Below are positions 32,731 to 41,058 of a DNA stretch of 64,000 nucleotides, piece by piece (the first letter of the stretch is position 1; the number at the start of each line of letters is the position of its first letter). Position numbers and translations under genes: made by a program. The stretch is from assembly GCF_004345665.1 (NCBI RefSeq), contig NZ_SLWR01000001.1:62001-126000 (forward strand), in the 5' to 3' direction. Under the pieces are notes generated by a model. That model was not told where the DNA came from, made no database searches, and saw only the letters and a list, made by a program, of their open reading frames with translations. The DNA comes from Kribbella antiqua. GTDB taxonomy: Bacteria; Actinomycetota; Actinomycetes; Propionibacteriales; Kribbellaceae.

Positions 32731-33596
32731 TCTCTCTTGATCCCTTTCCTAGGAGAGGGCGGCGAGGCAGCGTGCGAATCTCGCGAGCGGCTTGCTGTGA
32801 GGAGGTAGGTGGCCGGAATATACGTCGCGTGGTCACCCAGTCCCGGGTATGAATCCGGATCGGGAAACTCCTGGAGAGATTCAAGCGTCAGGCCGGCGTG
32901 AAGGACAGCCGTGACCAGGCTGCCGAGACTCCAGACGTAGCTACGGTGCGGAACATCGGGAGTGCCGATCCGCCGGGTAATCTCCGGGGCTTTCAGCGGG
33001 TCGGCGTAGCCGTCCCGGCCGATTCCGAAGTAGTCACCGCTGACCGACAAGGCATCCTCACCGCGGACAGTCATGACTTCCCACAGCGGATGGTGTTCAC
33101 TGATCACCAGGACACCGCCAGGGTCCATCCGATCAGCGACCAGTCGCGTCCACTCGGAGAGGTCAGGCACCCAGCACAGACCGCCCCAGGATATGTAGAT
33201 CACGTCAAACCCGGTGATGCGCGGGTCCAGCGTCATCATGTCCTGCTCGACGAACTCGACATCCACACCCAGCGCTTCGGCCTTCGCTCGACCGGTCGCC
33301 AGGTGTGACGGTGCAATATCAACAGCGGTCACGGCAGCACCACGCTGTGCGAACGTCAACGCCTCGTCGCCCATCGAACACGCCAGCTGCAGCACCCGCC
33401 GACCGTGTACATCGCCGACGACCGCAAGCTCCGATTCCGTCAGCGCGCTGCCGCCATCCAAGAAGAACTGCACTGGTTCGCCGACACGATGCGGAGCCAG
33501 CCGTTCCCAGTACTCTCGATTTTGGCTCACAACATCGGAAGGTCTCTGCTCAGACACGGCGCCGACGGTATCCGCTACTGATGACCCGCGCACCAC
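32727..33596 (-). CDS. Class I SAM-dependent methyltransferase
   Basis: 289 residues from GTG 33596 (start uncertain; further GTG codons at about 33554 and 33530). NREYWERLAPHRVGEPVQFF leads the fold; motif I VLQLACSMGDEALTFAQRG, acidic VTAVDIAPSHLATGRAKAE, motif II FDVIYISWGGLCWVPDL and MDPGGVLVISEHHPLWE. LACSMGDE in place of LGCGxGxxS is a recognised variant of this subgroup. It forms a coupled pair with the AT-rich HAD gene. Substrate unknown. Confidence 0.85.
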   Translation of the reverse strand: MVRGSSVADTVGAVSEQRPSDVVSQNREYWERLAPHRVGEPVQFFLDGGSALTESELAVVGDVHGRRVLQLACSMGDEALTFAQRGAAVTAVDIAPSHLATGRAKAEALGVDVEFVEQDMMTLDPRITGFDVIYISWGGLCWVPDLSEWTRLVADRMDPGGVLVISEHHPLWEVMTVRGEDALSVSGDYFGIGRDGYADPLKAPEITRRIGTPDVPHRSYVWSLGSLVTAVLHAGLTLESLQEFPDPDSYPGLGDHATYIPATYLLTASRSRDSHAASPPSPRKGIKRE

Positions 33597-33626
33597 GATT
33601 TCAGAACCGGAGCCGATGAGTTGCTT

Positions 33627-33775
33627 CTAGTGCGGCAACTCGTCACCTGCCGCTGACCTCTCCCCTTTCGACGTACCCCGCAGAACGAGCTTCATCCTCG
33701 GGGCGGAGGTCAGCACGAAGCCGGCCTTGTCGTAGACGCGCTGCCCGGACCGCGTGGCGGCGCCTGGCAGACCAC
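33627..33775 (-). pseudogene. GNAT acetyltransferase C-terminal remnant
   Basis: About 45 codons read AATRSGQRVYDKAGFVLTSA then PRMKLVLRG and a run-on tail to TAG at 33627-33629. QRVYDKAGFxxTS is the last helix-strand of the GNAT fold. No upstream GNAT sequence exists; the DinB gene lies directly beyond. A deletion scar. Confidence 0.55.
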
Positions 33776-33806
33776 CCCCAGCCTGACCCTGCACCTGCAG
33801 GCACGC

Positions 33807-34397
33807 CTAATGACCCGGCCCGATGTCGCGTAGCTGCGCTTCCCTGGCTGCCTTTTCGATCTTCGAGCGATGCGCATCCCAGTCGTCATCGGAGGTCGTG
33901 ACCGGGCCGGCCCCTACTCCCCCATCCAGTTGCTCGCGCAGGATGTCAGCGTTACCCGCGTGCCGGTTGGTTTCGGTCAGTACGTGCACCATCACGTTGA
34001 ACAACTTCACGTTCGGCCGCGGCCACCACGGCACAAAGCCCGGAGCATCGATCGGCAGCGCCTCGATCGTCGCGTCGGCGTGCTGCCACGCACGCTTGTA
34101 CCCCTCGACGATGTCAGCCCGGGATTCCTGCTCCGTGACCCACAGGTGGTCGCGGTTCGCGTAGCCGGGGTCGTCGAACCGGGGCAAGCGCTCCGGATAC
34201 GGCCGATCGAAGATCTCGCCGAAGTACCGGGCTTCCGACAGCGTCAGGTGCTTGATCAGCCCGAGCAGGTTGGTTCCGGTCTTCGTGAGCGGACGGCGTA
34301 CGTCGTACTCGGTCAACCCGTCCAACTTGAACAGGAGTGATTCACGAACCCAGCGCAGGTCGTCATGGAGGTAGGCCTTGGCGAAGTCGTCGATCAT
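33807..34397 (-). CDS. DinB-family protein (DUF664)
   Basis: 196 residues from ATG 34395-34397. DUF664-type four-helix bundle: LFKLDGLTEYDVRRPLTKTG, NLLGLIKHLTLSEARYFGE with the first His, and FNVMVHVLTETNRHAGNADI with the second and third. Such proteins are thiol S-transferases, in actinobacteria often mycothiol-dependent. Substrate unknown. Divergent from the DGPF/ECF pair. Confidence 0.87.
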   Translation of the reverse strand: MIDDFAKAYLHDDLRWVRESLLFKLDGLTEYDVRRPLTKTGTNLLGLIKHLTLSEARYFGEIFDRPYPERLPRFDDPGYANRDHLWVTEQESRADIVEGYKRAWQHADATIEALPIDAPGFVPWWPRPNVKLFNVMVHVLTETNRHAGNADILREQLDGGVGAGPVTTSDDDWDAHRSKIEKAAREAQLRDIGPGH

Positions 34398-34524
34398 GCG
34401 GTTCAGCGTGCCAGACTCCCCCGAGGACATTTTCTTGCGGCAGGATGTCGAGAATGGTCCGGTGGCTTCGCTCACCAGGTGAAGGGCCTCGACAAGGCAT
34501 GGCCCATGACGTCAGGAGATGACG

Positions 34525-34935
34525 ATGCCGAAGTACCTGCTTTTGAAGCACTACCGCGGCGGCCCGGAGCAGATCCGCAAGGTGCCGCCGATGGACCAGT
34601 GGGCGCCTGAGGACATCGAGGCGCACATGGCGTTCCTCAAGCACGTCACCGAGCTGCTCGAGGAGAACGGCGAGTACGTCGACGCGCAGGGGCTCACCCC
34701 GGCGCGCACCTGGGTCCGGTACGGCGGCCCGGGCGCGGCGCCGGTCATCACCGACGGTCCGCTCCCGGAGACGAGCGACCTGGTCGCGGGCTGGTGGATG
34801 ATCGACGTCGAGTCCCACGAGCGTGCGGTGGAGTTGGCGGCTTACGTCTCCTCCGAGCCCGGACCCGGCGGCACGCCTCTGTACGAGTGGATCGACGTCC
34901 GGGAGGTCATGTCCGTCGCACCGTCGGAGGACTGA
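34525..34935 (+). CDS. YCII-related (DGPF) protein, ECF42 partner
   Basis: 136 residues from ATG 34525, with AGGAG six bases upstream; the ATG at 34519 is too close to that site. KYLLLKHYRGGPEQ at the start, a helix EAHMAFLKHVTELLEENGEY and the signature VITDGPLPETSDLVAGWWM. It lies seven bases before an ECF sigma factor with a long C-terminal domain, the standard arrangement of ECF42 sigmas and their DGPF partners. Role of DGPF proteins is unclear; links to antibiotic production or stress have been proposed. Confidence 0.88.
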   Translation: MPKYLLLKHYRGGPEQIRKVPPMDQWAPEDIEAHMAFLKHVTELLEENGEYVDAQGLTPARTWVRYGGPGAAPVITDGPLPETSDLVAGWWMIDVESHERAVELAAYVSSEPGPGGTPLYEWIDVREVMSVAPSED

Positions 34936-34941
34936 CCCGGC

Positions 34942-36132
34942 GTGATCGACGGACCGGTGCAACGGTGGGACGAGGGCGCGCTGCGTGCCCTCGTCCCCCG
35001 GGTACTCGCGGGCCTGGTACGCCGGGGTGAAGACTTCGACGTAGCCGAGGACGCGCTCCAGGAGGCACTGCTGGAGGCGCTCCGGGTCTGGCCCGACAAC
35101 CCGCCACGCGACCCGCGCGCCTGGCTGATCACGGTCGCCACACGCCGGCTCGTCGACGCACATCGCAGCGAAGTCGCCCGGCGCCGCCGCGAGGATACGA
35201 CGTACGCCGAGCCGCGGCCGGTCGCGACGGAGGAAGGCGACGACACCCTCTTCCTGCTCTTCTGCTGCTGTCACTCCGACCTCGCGCCCACGTCCCAGGT
35301 GGCGCTGACCTTGCGCGCCGTCGGCGGCCTCACCACCCGGGAGATCGCCGACGCCTTCTACGTGCCCGAGGCAACCATGGCGCAGCGGATCAGTCGCGCC
35401 AAGCGCACCCTTCGCGGTCGCCGTCTGGACCAGCCCGGCGACCTCGCCGTCGTACTGCGCGTGCTCTACCTCATCTACACGGCCGGCCACGCGGGCCGAG
35501 TGGACCTGGCGGCCGAGGCGATCCGGCTCGCCCGCCAACTCACCCTTGCTACGGACGAGCCCGAGGCGCGGGGCCTGCTTGCGTTGATGCTCCTGAACCA
35601 CGCCAGGCTCCCGGCGCGGTTCGATCCCGAGGGCCGCATCGTCACGCTCGACCGGCAGGATCGCGGCCTGTGGGACACCCGCCAGATCGCCGAGGGCGTG
35701 CGCGTCCTGCAATCGGCACTGGCTGAGGAGCGTCCGGGTCGCTACCAGGTCGAGGCCGCCATCGCCGCCTTGCACGACGACGCGGCGAGCGCCGAGGAGA
35801 CCGACTGGCCGCAGATCCTTGCCTGGTACGACGATCTCGTCGCACTGACCGAGGATCCCGTACGCCAGGACCCCGCCGCCGTACTAGGCCGCGCGGTCGC
35901 CGTCGGCCATGTCCTCGGTGCCGCCGCCGGCCTGCGCGAGACCGACCGCCTCCGCGAGGTGATCGGCGACCGCCACCGCTGGCACGCCGTACGCGGACAC
36001 CTGCACGAACTCGCCGGCGACCTCCCCGCGGCGGCCACTGCCTACGCCGAGGCCGCCCGTCTAGCGACCAACGTTGCCGAACACAACCACCTGATCCACC
36101 AGGCTGCCCGAGCGCGAGCCTCTAGCGCATGA
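34942..36132 (+). CDS. ECF42-type RNA polymerase sigma factor with C-terminal TPR-like extension (DUF6596)
   Basis: 396 residues from GTG 34942. Region 2 (DFDVAEDALQEALLEALRVW, then RAWLITVATRRLVDAHR) and region 4 (GGLTTREIADAFYVPEATMA) are followed by a helical extension to the end (about 185-396) containing HHAGRVDLAAEAIRLAR-like repeats, FDPEGRIVTLDRQDRGLWD and HELAGDLPAAATAYAEAARL. Family knowledge: ECF42 proteins lack a conventional anti-sigma, and the extension is needed for activity. It sits seven bases after a DGPF gene and probably controls it. A second DGPF gene at 8696 could be another target. Confidence 0.88.
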   Translation: MIDGPVQRWDEGALRALVPRVLAGLVRRGEDFDVAEDALQEALLEALRVWPDNPPRDPRAWLITVATRRLVDAHRSEVARRRREDTTYAEPRPVATEEGDDTLFLLFCCCHSDLAPTSQVALTLRAVGGLTTREIADAFYVPEATMAQRISRAKRTLRGRRLDQPGDLAVVLRVLYLIYTAGHAGRVDLAAEAIRLARQLTLATDEPEARGLLALMLLNHARLPARFDPEGRIVTLDRQDRGLWDTRQIAEGVRVLQSALAEERPGRYQVEAAIAALHDDAASAEETDWPQILAWYDDLVALTEDPVRQDPAAVLGRAVAVGHVLGAAAGLRETDRLREVIGDRHRWHAVRGHLHELAGDLPAAATAYAEAARLATNVAEHNHLIHQAARARASSA

Positions 36133-36135
36133 TCT

Positions 36136-36502
36136 AGTGCCAATCGACGACGGCGACTGCTTGGCTTGGCGGGCGCCCTCGTGACGTCCGCTGTCGGCGG
36201 CTGTGCGCAACCCGCCGCGTAAAGCCCCACGACACCGCGCGCACCGAAGATCCTCGTGGCCTATTTCTGGCGTGCCGATGATCATGTCGACGTTCACCGA
36301 GAGCCACGACTTCACCGGCGCGACCGTGCACCCGTTCACGACGTACGCGATGAGCGGGCTCGGCACGACCGAACGCGACTACGCACGGTCCTGCCCAGGC
36401 GGCACAATCGGCGAAGGCCTCGCCGTCCGAGGCGAACAAGCCGGCCGGTGCGCGACCTCAGGTGACCGACTGGCTCCGCCGGATCGGCCTGACCACCAGA
36501 TG
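36136..36502 (+). pseudogene. Flavodoxin-like lipoprotein, heavily decayed
   Basis: Fragments in different frames: LLGLAGALVTSAVGGCAQ, a lipobox signal ending in a TAA near 36222; then APKILVAYFWRAD, the flavodoxin first strand; then directly ESHDFTGATVHPFTTYAMSG and SCPGGTIGEGLAVRGE, the last third of a flavodoxin, followed by WLRRIGL. About 90 central residues, including most of the FMN site, are gone. Not functional. Confidence 0.7.
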
Positions 36503-36522
36503 ATGTGGTTAGGGTTGGGCCC

Positions 36523-37056
36523 GTGAGCGGATGGGTGATTGTCCTCAACGGTGGGTCCAGCTCGGGGAAGGGTTCGATCGCGCGGTGCCTGCAGGCGGTG
36601 CTGCCCGAGCCGTGGCTGGCGTTCAGCGTGGACGATTTCGTCGACGCGTTGCCGGCCGCGATGCAGGCGTCGGACGACGGGATCGACTTCGGCCCGAACG
36701 GTGAGGTGAACGTCGGACCGGCCTTCAAGCAATTGGATGCGGCCTGGAGTGCGGGGATCGCCGCGATGGCGCGAGCCGGCGCCAACGTCATCATCGATGA
36801 CGTGTTCCTGGGCGGAGCTGGTTCGCAGCAGCGCTGGATAGATGCCTTCGGCAACCTCGACGTGCTCTGGGTCGGCGTGCGCTGTGCTGCTGACGTCGCG
36901 GCGGAGCGTGAAGCAGCCCGAGGTGATCGGACTGTCGGCATGGCGGCTTTGCAGGCCGATATCGTCCACGAAGGCGTGCGGTACGACGTGGAGGTCGACA
37001 CGACTCACGCGGAGTCCATCGACTGCGCGCATACGATCGCCGGCAAGCTCGCGTGA
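36523..37056 (+). CDS. Chloramphenicol phosphotransferase-like kinase
   Basis: 177 residues from GTG 36523. Walker [16 protein letters not shown] near residues 9-24, [11 protein letters not shown] with the catalytic-type Asp pair, and INDVFL-like IIDDVFLGG. These are the features of the CPT family first described in the chloramphenicol producer Streptomyces venezuelae, which phosphorylates the C3 hydroxyl. Many genomic homologues have unknown natural substrates, so resistance is only a possibility. Contains [19 protein letters not shown], the usual lid region. Confidence 0.83.
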   Translation: MSGWVIVLNGGSSSGKGSIARCLQAVLPEPWLAFSVDDFVDALPAAMQASDDGIDFGPNGEVNVGPAFKQLDAAWSAGIAAMARAGANVIIDDVFLGGAGSQQRWIDAFGNLDVLWVGVRCAADVAAEREAARGDRTVGMAALQADIVHEGVRYDVEVDTTHAESIDCAHTIAGKLA

Positions 37057-37139
37057 ACCAGAGGTCCGAGACCGGCGCGCAATGGTAGTGACTGCCTCGC
37101 CACTGATACGTGAAGAGCTCCATTCACTAGTCTGTCCGG

Positions 37140-37835
37140 ATGTCTGTGTGGCGTGAGGACCTTCGCGCGGTGCTGTTCGATCTGGATGGCACCTTGGTTG
37201 ACCAGGAGTCGGCCGCGGCCGGAGCAGTTGTCGAATGGGCTGCGGAGTACGGGATCACGGGCCCTGGGGTCGCCGACAGGTGGGCGAAGCTTTCCGATCG
37301 GCACTACCAGGCATACCAGCGACGAGAGCTGACCTTCCAGGAGCAGCGGCGCCGGCGGGTGAACGAGTTCCTCGGCTTGTCGGTGGACGATGACGAGGCC
37401 GACGTGATCTTCAAGGGCTACTCGGCCCGGTACGAAGCCGGGTGGACGGTGTTCGACGACGCCGTACCGGCACTACGCCAGATACGCGCGGCCGGCCTGA
37501 AGGCAGCGGTGGTGACGAACGGCAACGCGGATCATCAACGCTACAAGCTCGAACGCCTCGGCCTCACCGACGAGATCGACGTACTGACAACCCCGGACGG
37601 TCTGCCGGCAGGAAAACCCCACCCACAGATCTTCCTGCAGGCCGTAGAGCAGCTGGGAGTCTCCGTCGCGGACGTCGTGATGGTCGGTGACTCGCTGGAC
37701 AGGGATGTTCGTGGTGCTCTCGCGGTGGGCATCGACGCCGTACTCCTCGACCGGTACGACGTACACCCAGATGCCGACGTACCCCGGATCCGATCGCTTG
37801 ACGGGTTCAGTCCTCCGCTACGTCGTCGCCAGTGA
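37140..37835 (+). CDS. HAD-superfamily hydrolase, subfamily IA
   Basis: 231 residues with all four HAD motifs: VLFDLDGTLVDQESAA (nucleophile Asp14), VVTNGNADHQRYKLERLG (motif II), LPAGKPHPQIFLQA (motif III Lys) and VVMVGDSLDRDVRGA (motif IV). The helical cap spans about 25-105. Related proteins include phosphoglycolate-phosphatase-like enzymes; substrate is unresolved. A 13-bp terminator at 37921-37954 separates it from the convergent pectate lyase. Confidence 0.88.
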   Translation: MSVWREDLRAVLFDLDGTLVDQESAAAGAVVEWAAEYGITGPGVADRWAKLSDRHYQAYQRRELTFQEQRRRRVNEFLGLSVDDDEADVIFKGYSARYEAGWTVFDDAVPALRQIRAAGLKAAVVTNGNADHQRYKLERLGLTDEIDVLTTPDGLPAGKPHPQIFLQAVEQLGVSVADVVMVGDSLDRDVRGALAVGIDAVLLDRYDVHPDADVPRIRSLDGFSPPLRRRQ

Positions 37836-37920
37836 CGGAGTTGCACCCCAGGCGGTCGATGCCCTGTCGTCAGTCCCCGGTGGTCGTGCCCACCTTCGCC
37901 AGTCGTGTGAGGCCAGAATG

Positions 37921-37954
37921 GTGGTGCCCCGGCTGGGCGGGGCCGGGGCACCAC
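37921..37954. terminator. Hairpin terminator between HAD and pectate lyase genes
   Basis: Perfect 13-bp arms GTGGTGCCCCGGC and GCCGGGGCACCAC with an 8-base loop, starting eight bases after the pectate lyase stop and 85 after the HAD stop. Oriented to serve both converging transcripts. Confidence 0.7.
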
Positions 37955-37962
37955 GGGGTAGG

Positions 37963-38967
37963 TTAGATCTTGCCGGTGCCGGCGCCGCCGGTGACGATCG
38001 ACTTCACGCTTTCGGCGGCGTCCACGACGTACGAGTACGGGATCGCGGCGACGCTCGAGGCGTTGCGGGAGGCCGGCGTACCGGAGTTCACCAGGTAGTT
38101 GTTCAGCAGCTTCACATTGCCCTGCGGTGAGTCACCGGTCTGGGTGACCACCGTGCTGCCGACGTTCTCGAAGTAGTTGCGTTCCACATAGACGCCCGCG
38201 TTGCAGGTGGACGCGACGCCGTAACCGCTGTTGCCTCGGTAGTAGTTGTTGACGACGTGCACCGGGTTGCCGAACCGGACCCGTGGGTGCCGCTGCGTGG
38301 TCCCGTCGAACCAGTTGGCGTAGTAGGTCACCCGCAGCTTGCCGATGTCCTCGCCGCCGTTGTCGTCGCTGTGCCCGATCAGGCCGACCTTGTCGTGGTT
38401 GGAGAACTTGTTCCACGACACGGTGACGTAGTCGGACGCGCGCTTGATGTCGACGGCGCCGTCGTACCCGTTGCTGAAGCTGTTGTGGTCGACCCAGACG
38501 CGGGTCGAGTACTGGACGTTGATCGCGTCGTCGCCCCAGTTCCGGAAGTTGATGTTCCGGATGATCACGTTGCTGACGCTGGCCACGTTCAGGCCGCCGC
38601 CGGTGATCGCGGCACCGCTGCCGACGCCGATGATGGTCTTGTTGGACGCGACCTTGTTCATGCCGGACAGGGTGATCGTGCCGGAGACCCGGATCACCTT
38701 GGCACCGCTGGACTGCATTTCGCTGATCAGAGCCGAGGCAGTGGTCACCGTCACCGGTGAAGCACTGCCGCCGCCGGTCGTGCCGCCACCCTGAGTGGCC
38801 CAGCCCTGCAGGGCGAACGTCGATGCCGAGGCCTTCGGCAGCGACTCGGGTACGGCGACGGTCGACACCGCGGCCGCGGCGGCAACGGTCAACGCGGTGG
38901 CCGCCGCCAGGAACGGCAACCGTCGTCGACCGAATGAAGGGCGCGTTGGGGACGCGAAGAAGGACAT
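37963..38967 (-). CDS. Secreted pectate lyase (polysaccharide lyase family 1)
   Basis: 334 residues; GGAGG precedes the ATG. Sec signal (residues 1 to about 48, ending PKASAST), then a parallel beta-helix: GSGAAITGGGLNVASVSNVI, DDAINVQYSTRVWVDHNSFS with calcium-binding aspartates, DGAVDIKRASDYVTVSWN, KVGLIGHSDDNGG and the catalytic-type QRHPRVRFGNPVHVVNNYY. PL1 enzymes cleave polygalacturonate by beta-elimination outside the cell. Two LacI-type palindromes 80-125 bases upstream indicate catabolite or sugar control. It stands alone, with no pectin transport genes nearby. Confidence 0.92.
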   Translation of the reverse strand: MSFFASPTRPSFGRRRLPFLAAATALTVAAAAAVSTVAVPESLPKASASTFALQGWATQGGGTTGGGSASPVTVTTASALISEMQSSGAKVIRVSGTITLSGMNKVASNKTIIGVGSGAAITGGGLNVASVSNVIIRNINFRNWGDDAINVQYSTRVWVDHNSFSNGYDGAVDIKRASDYVTVSWNKFSNHDKVGLIGHSDDNGGEDIGKLRVTYYANWFDGTTQRHPRVRFGNPVHVVNNYYRGNSGYGVASTCNAGVYVERNYFENVGSTVVTQTGDSPQGNVKLLNNYLVNSGTPASRNASSVAAIPYSYVVDAAESVKSIVTGGAGTGKI

Positions 38968-39048
38968 GAGAGAACCTCCGATTGGGGCGGTTGGCAGGCA
39001 TGCCGCAGTACGCCTCGGGCACGACGGCGATGCTTACCGGGATTAATC

Positions 39049-39062
39049 GGAAAGCGCTTTCC
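39049..39062. promoter_or_regulatory. LacI-family operator 1 of the pectate lyase promoter
   Basis: GGAAAGCGCTTTCC is a perfect 14-bp palindrome with the central CG typical of LacI/GalR operators. It lies 82 bases upstream of the pectate lyase start. Confidence 0.75.
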
Positions 39063-39080
39063 TATCTACCAAACCGTACA

Positions 39081-39092
39081 GAAACCGGTTTC
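39081..39092. promoter_or_regulatory. LacI-family operator 2 of the pectate lyase promoter
   Basis: GAAACCGGTTTC is a perfect 12-bp palindrome, also with a central CG, 18 bases beyond operator 1. The two have different arms, so may bind two LacI-type proteins, or one with differing affinity. No lacI gene is in the window. Confidence 0.7.
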
Positions 39093-39159
39093 TCCCTGTC
39101 AATAGCTCGTCACTGTTCGTGTGTCGAAGCGATTCGCTTGGAAGGTCCCAATCGGAAGA

Positions 39160-39714
39160 TCAGCCGTTGAAGTCCACGTCAGCGGTGTCCTGTACGGCGG
39201 CTGTGCGGCCTGGAGCGCGGTGGTAGCGCCAGTACAGGTTCGTGTGCGCGATCACCTTGTCCGGCGGTGGTGCGCCATACTCGGTCAGGTCCTCGGTGGT
39301 GTGTGCGTCGCCGACCAACGTCACGTCGTACCCGCGGACGAACGCACCGTGGATCGTCGAGCGAATGCATTCGTCCGTCTGCGCACCGGTGACGAAGAGT
39401 CGCCCGATGCCCGCGCGAGCCAGGACCTCCTCGAAATCGGTTTCTTCGAAGGAATCGGCAAAAGTCTTGTGGACGAGCGGCTCGGACTCCTGGGGATCCA
39501 GCTCCGGGACGAACTTCCAGGCGTCACTGCCCTTCACCAGGTCGTCGCTCGAGTGCTGCACCCAGACGACCGGCACGCCGTCGGCGCGCGCCTTGCCGAC
39601 CAGGGCGCTGATGTTCTTCACCACCTGGTCCCGCTCGTAGGAACCGCTGACGACGCCTTCCTGGACGTCGATCACCACCAAGGCCGTGTTCGGCCGATCC
39701 GGCAACGTGGACAC
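39160..39714 (-). CDS. Isochorismatase-family cysteine hydrolase
   Basis: 184 residues from GTG 39712-39714, with GGGAGGG upstream. The catalytic triad is visible: Asp in ALVVIDVQEG, Lys in LVHKTFADSF, Cys in GAQTDECIRSTIHGA. The fold covers nicotinamidase, N-carbamoylsarcosine amidase and isochorismatase activities; the short insert and TQTDxC pattern do not decide between them. Divergent from nothing obvious; downstream of the pectate lyase promoter. Confidence 0.88.
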   Translation of the reverse strand: MSTLPDRPNTALVVIDVQEGVVSGSYERDQVVKNISALVGKARADGVPVVWVQHSSDDLVKGSDAWKFVPELDPQESEPLVHKTFADSFEETDFEEVLARAGIGRLFVTGAQTDECIRSTIHGAFVRGYDVTLVGDAHTTEDLTEYGAPPPDKVIAHTNLYWRYHRAPGRTAAVQDTADVDFNG

Positions 39715-39750
39715 CTTGTTCCCTCCCTCTGTTCGGGTTCGGAACGAACG

Positions 39751-40062
39751 CTAGACCTGCCCACCGACAGTCCAGCTCCGAAGCCGCAGCCGCACGGTCG
39801 GTACGTCGCCGTCGTCGAGCTCCTCGGCCCGCCGGACCGCCGCCTTCAACGGCAGGATGTACCGACCGTCCTTGGGGAACATCGAGGTATCCCACACCGT
39901 GTCGCCGATCTCGGCCTGGACCGGGATCATCCCCCAGCCGTAGGTGACGAAGTTCGACTCCGCCTCGAAGTAGGCGCACTCCTCCTCCGGCACGGTGATG
40001 AAGTACCACGGCGCCGGCCCACGCCAGAACCAGATCTCCCCGTCGAACTCGATCTCATGCAC
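39751..40062 (-). CDS. DUF1905 domain protein
   Basis: 103-residue beta-barrel protein of the DUF1905 family: IEFDGEIWFWRGPAPWYFIT, VPEEECAYFE, WGMIPVQAEIGDTVWDTSMF and GRYILPLKAAVRRAEELDDG. Function unknown. Its start overlaps the stop of the WYL regulator by eight bases, so it is translationally coupled, suggesting it is the regulator's partner or target. Confidence 0.8.
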   Translation of the reverse strand: MHEIEFDGEIWFWRGPAPWYFITVPEEECAYFEAESNFVTYGWGMIPVQAEIGDTVWDTSMFPKDGRYILPLKAAVRRAEELDDGDVPTVRLRLRSWTVGGQV

Positions 40063-41005
40063 CGCTGCTTGCCTCCAGCAACCGTTGCCCGAGCAGCCGG
40101 GCGGCCTCCTGCAATTCAGCCGATCCTATGATCCGGTACGGCGCCTTGATCGCGGTCAACTGGGTGGCGTACCAGTCGGGCTCGTCGGTGCTGGCGATCA
40201 ACCGGGTGTGGTCGGCGTCGATCTCCTCCAGCCGGCCCATGCTCCGGGCGATCCAGTGCCCGACCTGCTCCACCGGTGCGTCGATCATCACCTCGATCGG
40301 GTACTTCCAGCCGAGCGCCAGGTGCTCCTCCACGGCTGCCAGTGGGTCCAGCTCCGAGGGCGGGGTGAACAGACCGTCGAGTGCGGTGACCTCGGTGACC
40401 TTGTCGACGCGGAGGACGCGCTTGGCATCCTTCGAGTGCGACCAGCAGAGCAGATACCAGCGACCCCGGCGTACGACGACAGCCCACGGGTCGACCTCCA
40501 TCGTCCACTCTTCCCCTGGGCAGCGCCGGTAGCCGATCCGAATCTGCCGGCAGGCGGTGCTGTGGGAGACCAGTTGCGCGGTGATCTCGGGGTCGGGGGT
40601 ACGCGCGCCTGGGTCGGGCCCGCGCGCACTGACCCGTCGTACGGCGTCTGTGGACCGCGCGACCGACTCCGGCAGGACGCGGATGATCTTGCCGAGCGCG
40701 TTGTCGACCGGATCGTCGGCGCCGCGCGGGCCCTCCAGGATCGCCATCACCAAGCCGAGCGCCTCGGTCGGGGTGAACATCAGCGGCGGCAGGCGCAGGC
40801 CGCGGCCGACCCGATAGCCGCCGTACGGTCCGCGCACGGACTCGATCGGGATGTCCGCCTCGCGCAGGATCGCGACATACCGCCGGGCCGCCCGCTCTGA
40901 GACCCCGAGCTTGTCCCCCAGCTGCTCTGCTGTGATGCCCGGACTGTTCTGGATCAGCTCCAGCACCGTCAGCGTCCGAGCCGTCGGACTGATGTCGTAC
41001 GCCAT
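40055..41005 (-). CDS. WYL-domain transcriptional regulator (YafY-type)
   Basis: 316 residues from ATG 41003-41005; an ATG at 41017 lies inside the candidate operator, which favours the shorter form. Winged helix (about 8-60, VSERAARRYVAILREADIPI), linker, then the WYL domain (about 150-225, WAVVVRRGRWYLLCWSHS) and a C-terminal WCX extension. Divergent from the DinB gene at 41059, and coupled to the downstream DUF1905 gene. A 23-bp dyad lies in the gap, as for the WYL gene at the window start. Confidence 0.9.
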   Translation of the reverse strand: MAYDISPTARTLTVLELIQNSPGITAEQLGDKLGVSERAARRYVAILREADIPIESVRGPYGGYRVGRGLRLPPLMFTPTEALGLVMAILEGPRGADDPVDNALGKIIRVLPESVARSTDAVRRVSARGPDPGARTPDPEITAQLVSHSTACRQIRIGYRRCPGEEWTMEVDPWAVVVRRGRWYLLCWSHSKDAKRVLRVDKVTEVTALDGLFTPPSELDPLAAVEEHLALGWKYPIEVMIDAPVEQVGHWIARSMGRLEEIDADHTRLIASTDEPDWYATQLTAIKAPYRIIGSAELQEAARLLGQRLLEASSGA

Positions 41006-41016
41006 GCCCCTCACCA

Positions 41017-41039
41017 TTCCGGAAGTCAACCGTCCGGAA
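41017..41039. promoter_or_regulatory. Candidate operator of the second WYL regulator
   Basis: TTCCGGA and TCCGGAA, 7-bp perfect arms with a 9-base spacer, in the 53-base gap between divergent start codons. Same total span as the dyad at 826-848. Confidence 0.6.
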
Positions 41040-41058
41040 CCGACTGTAACCTCCCACC

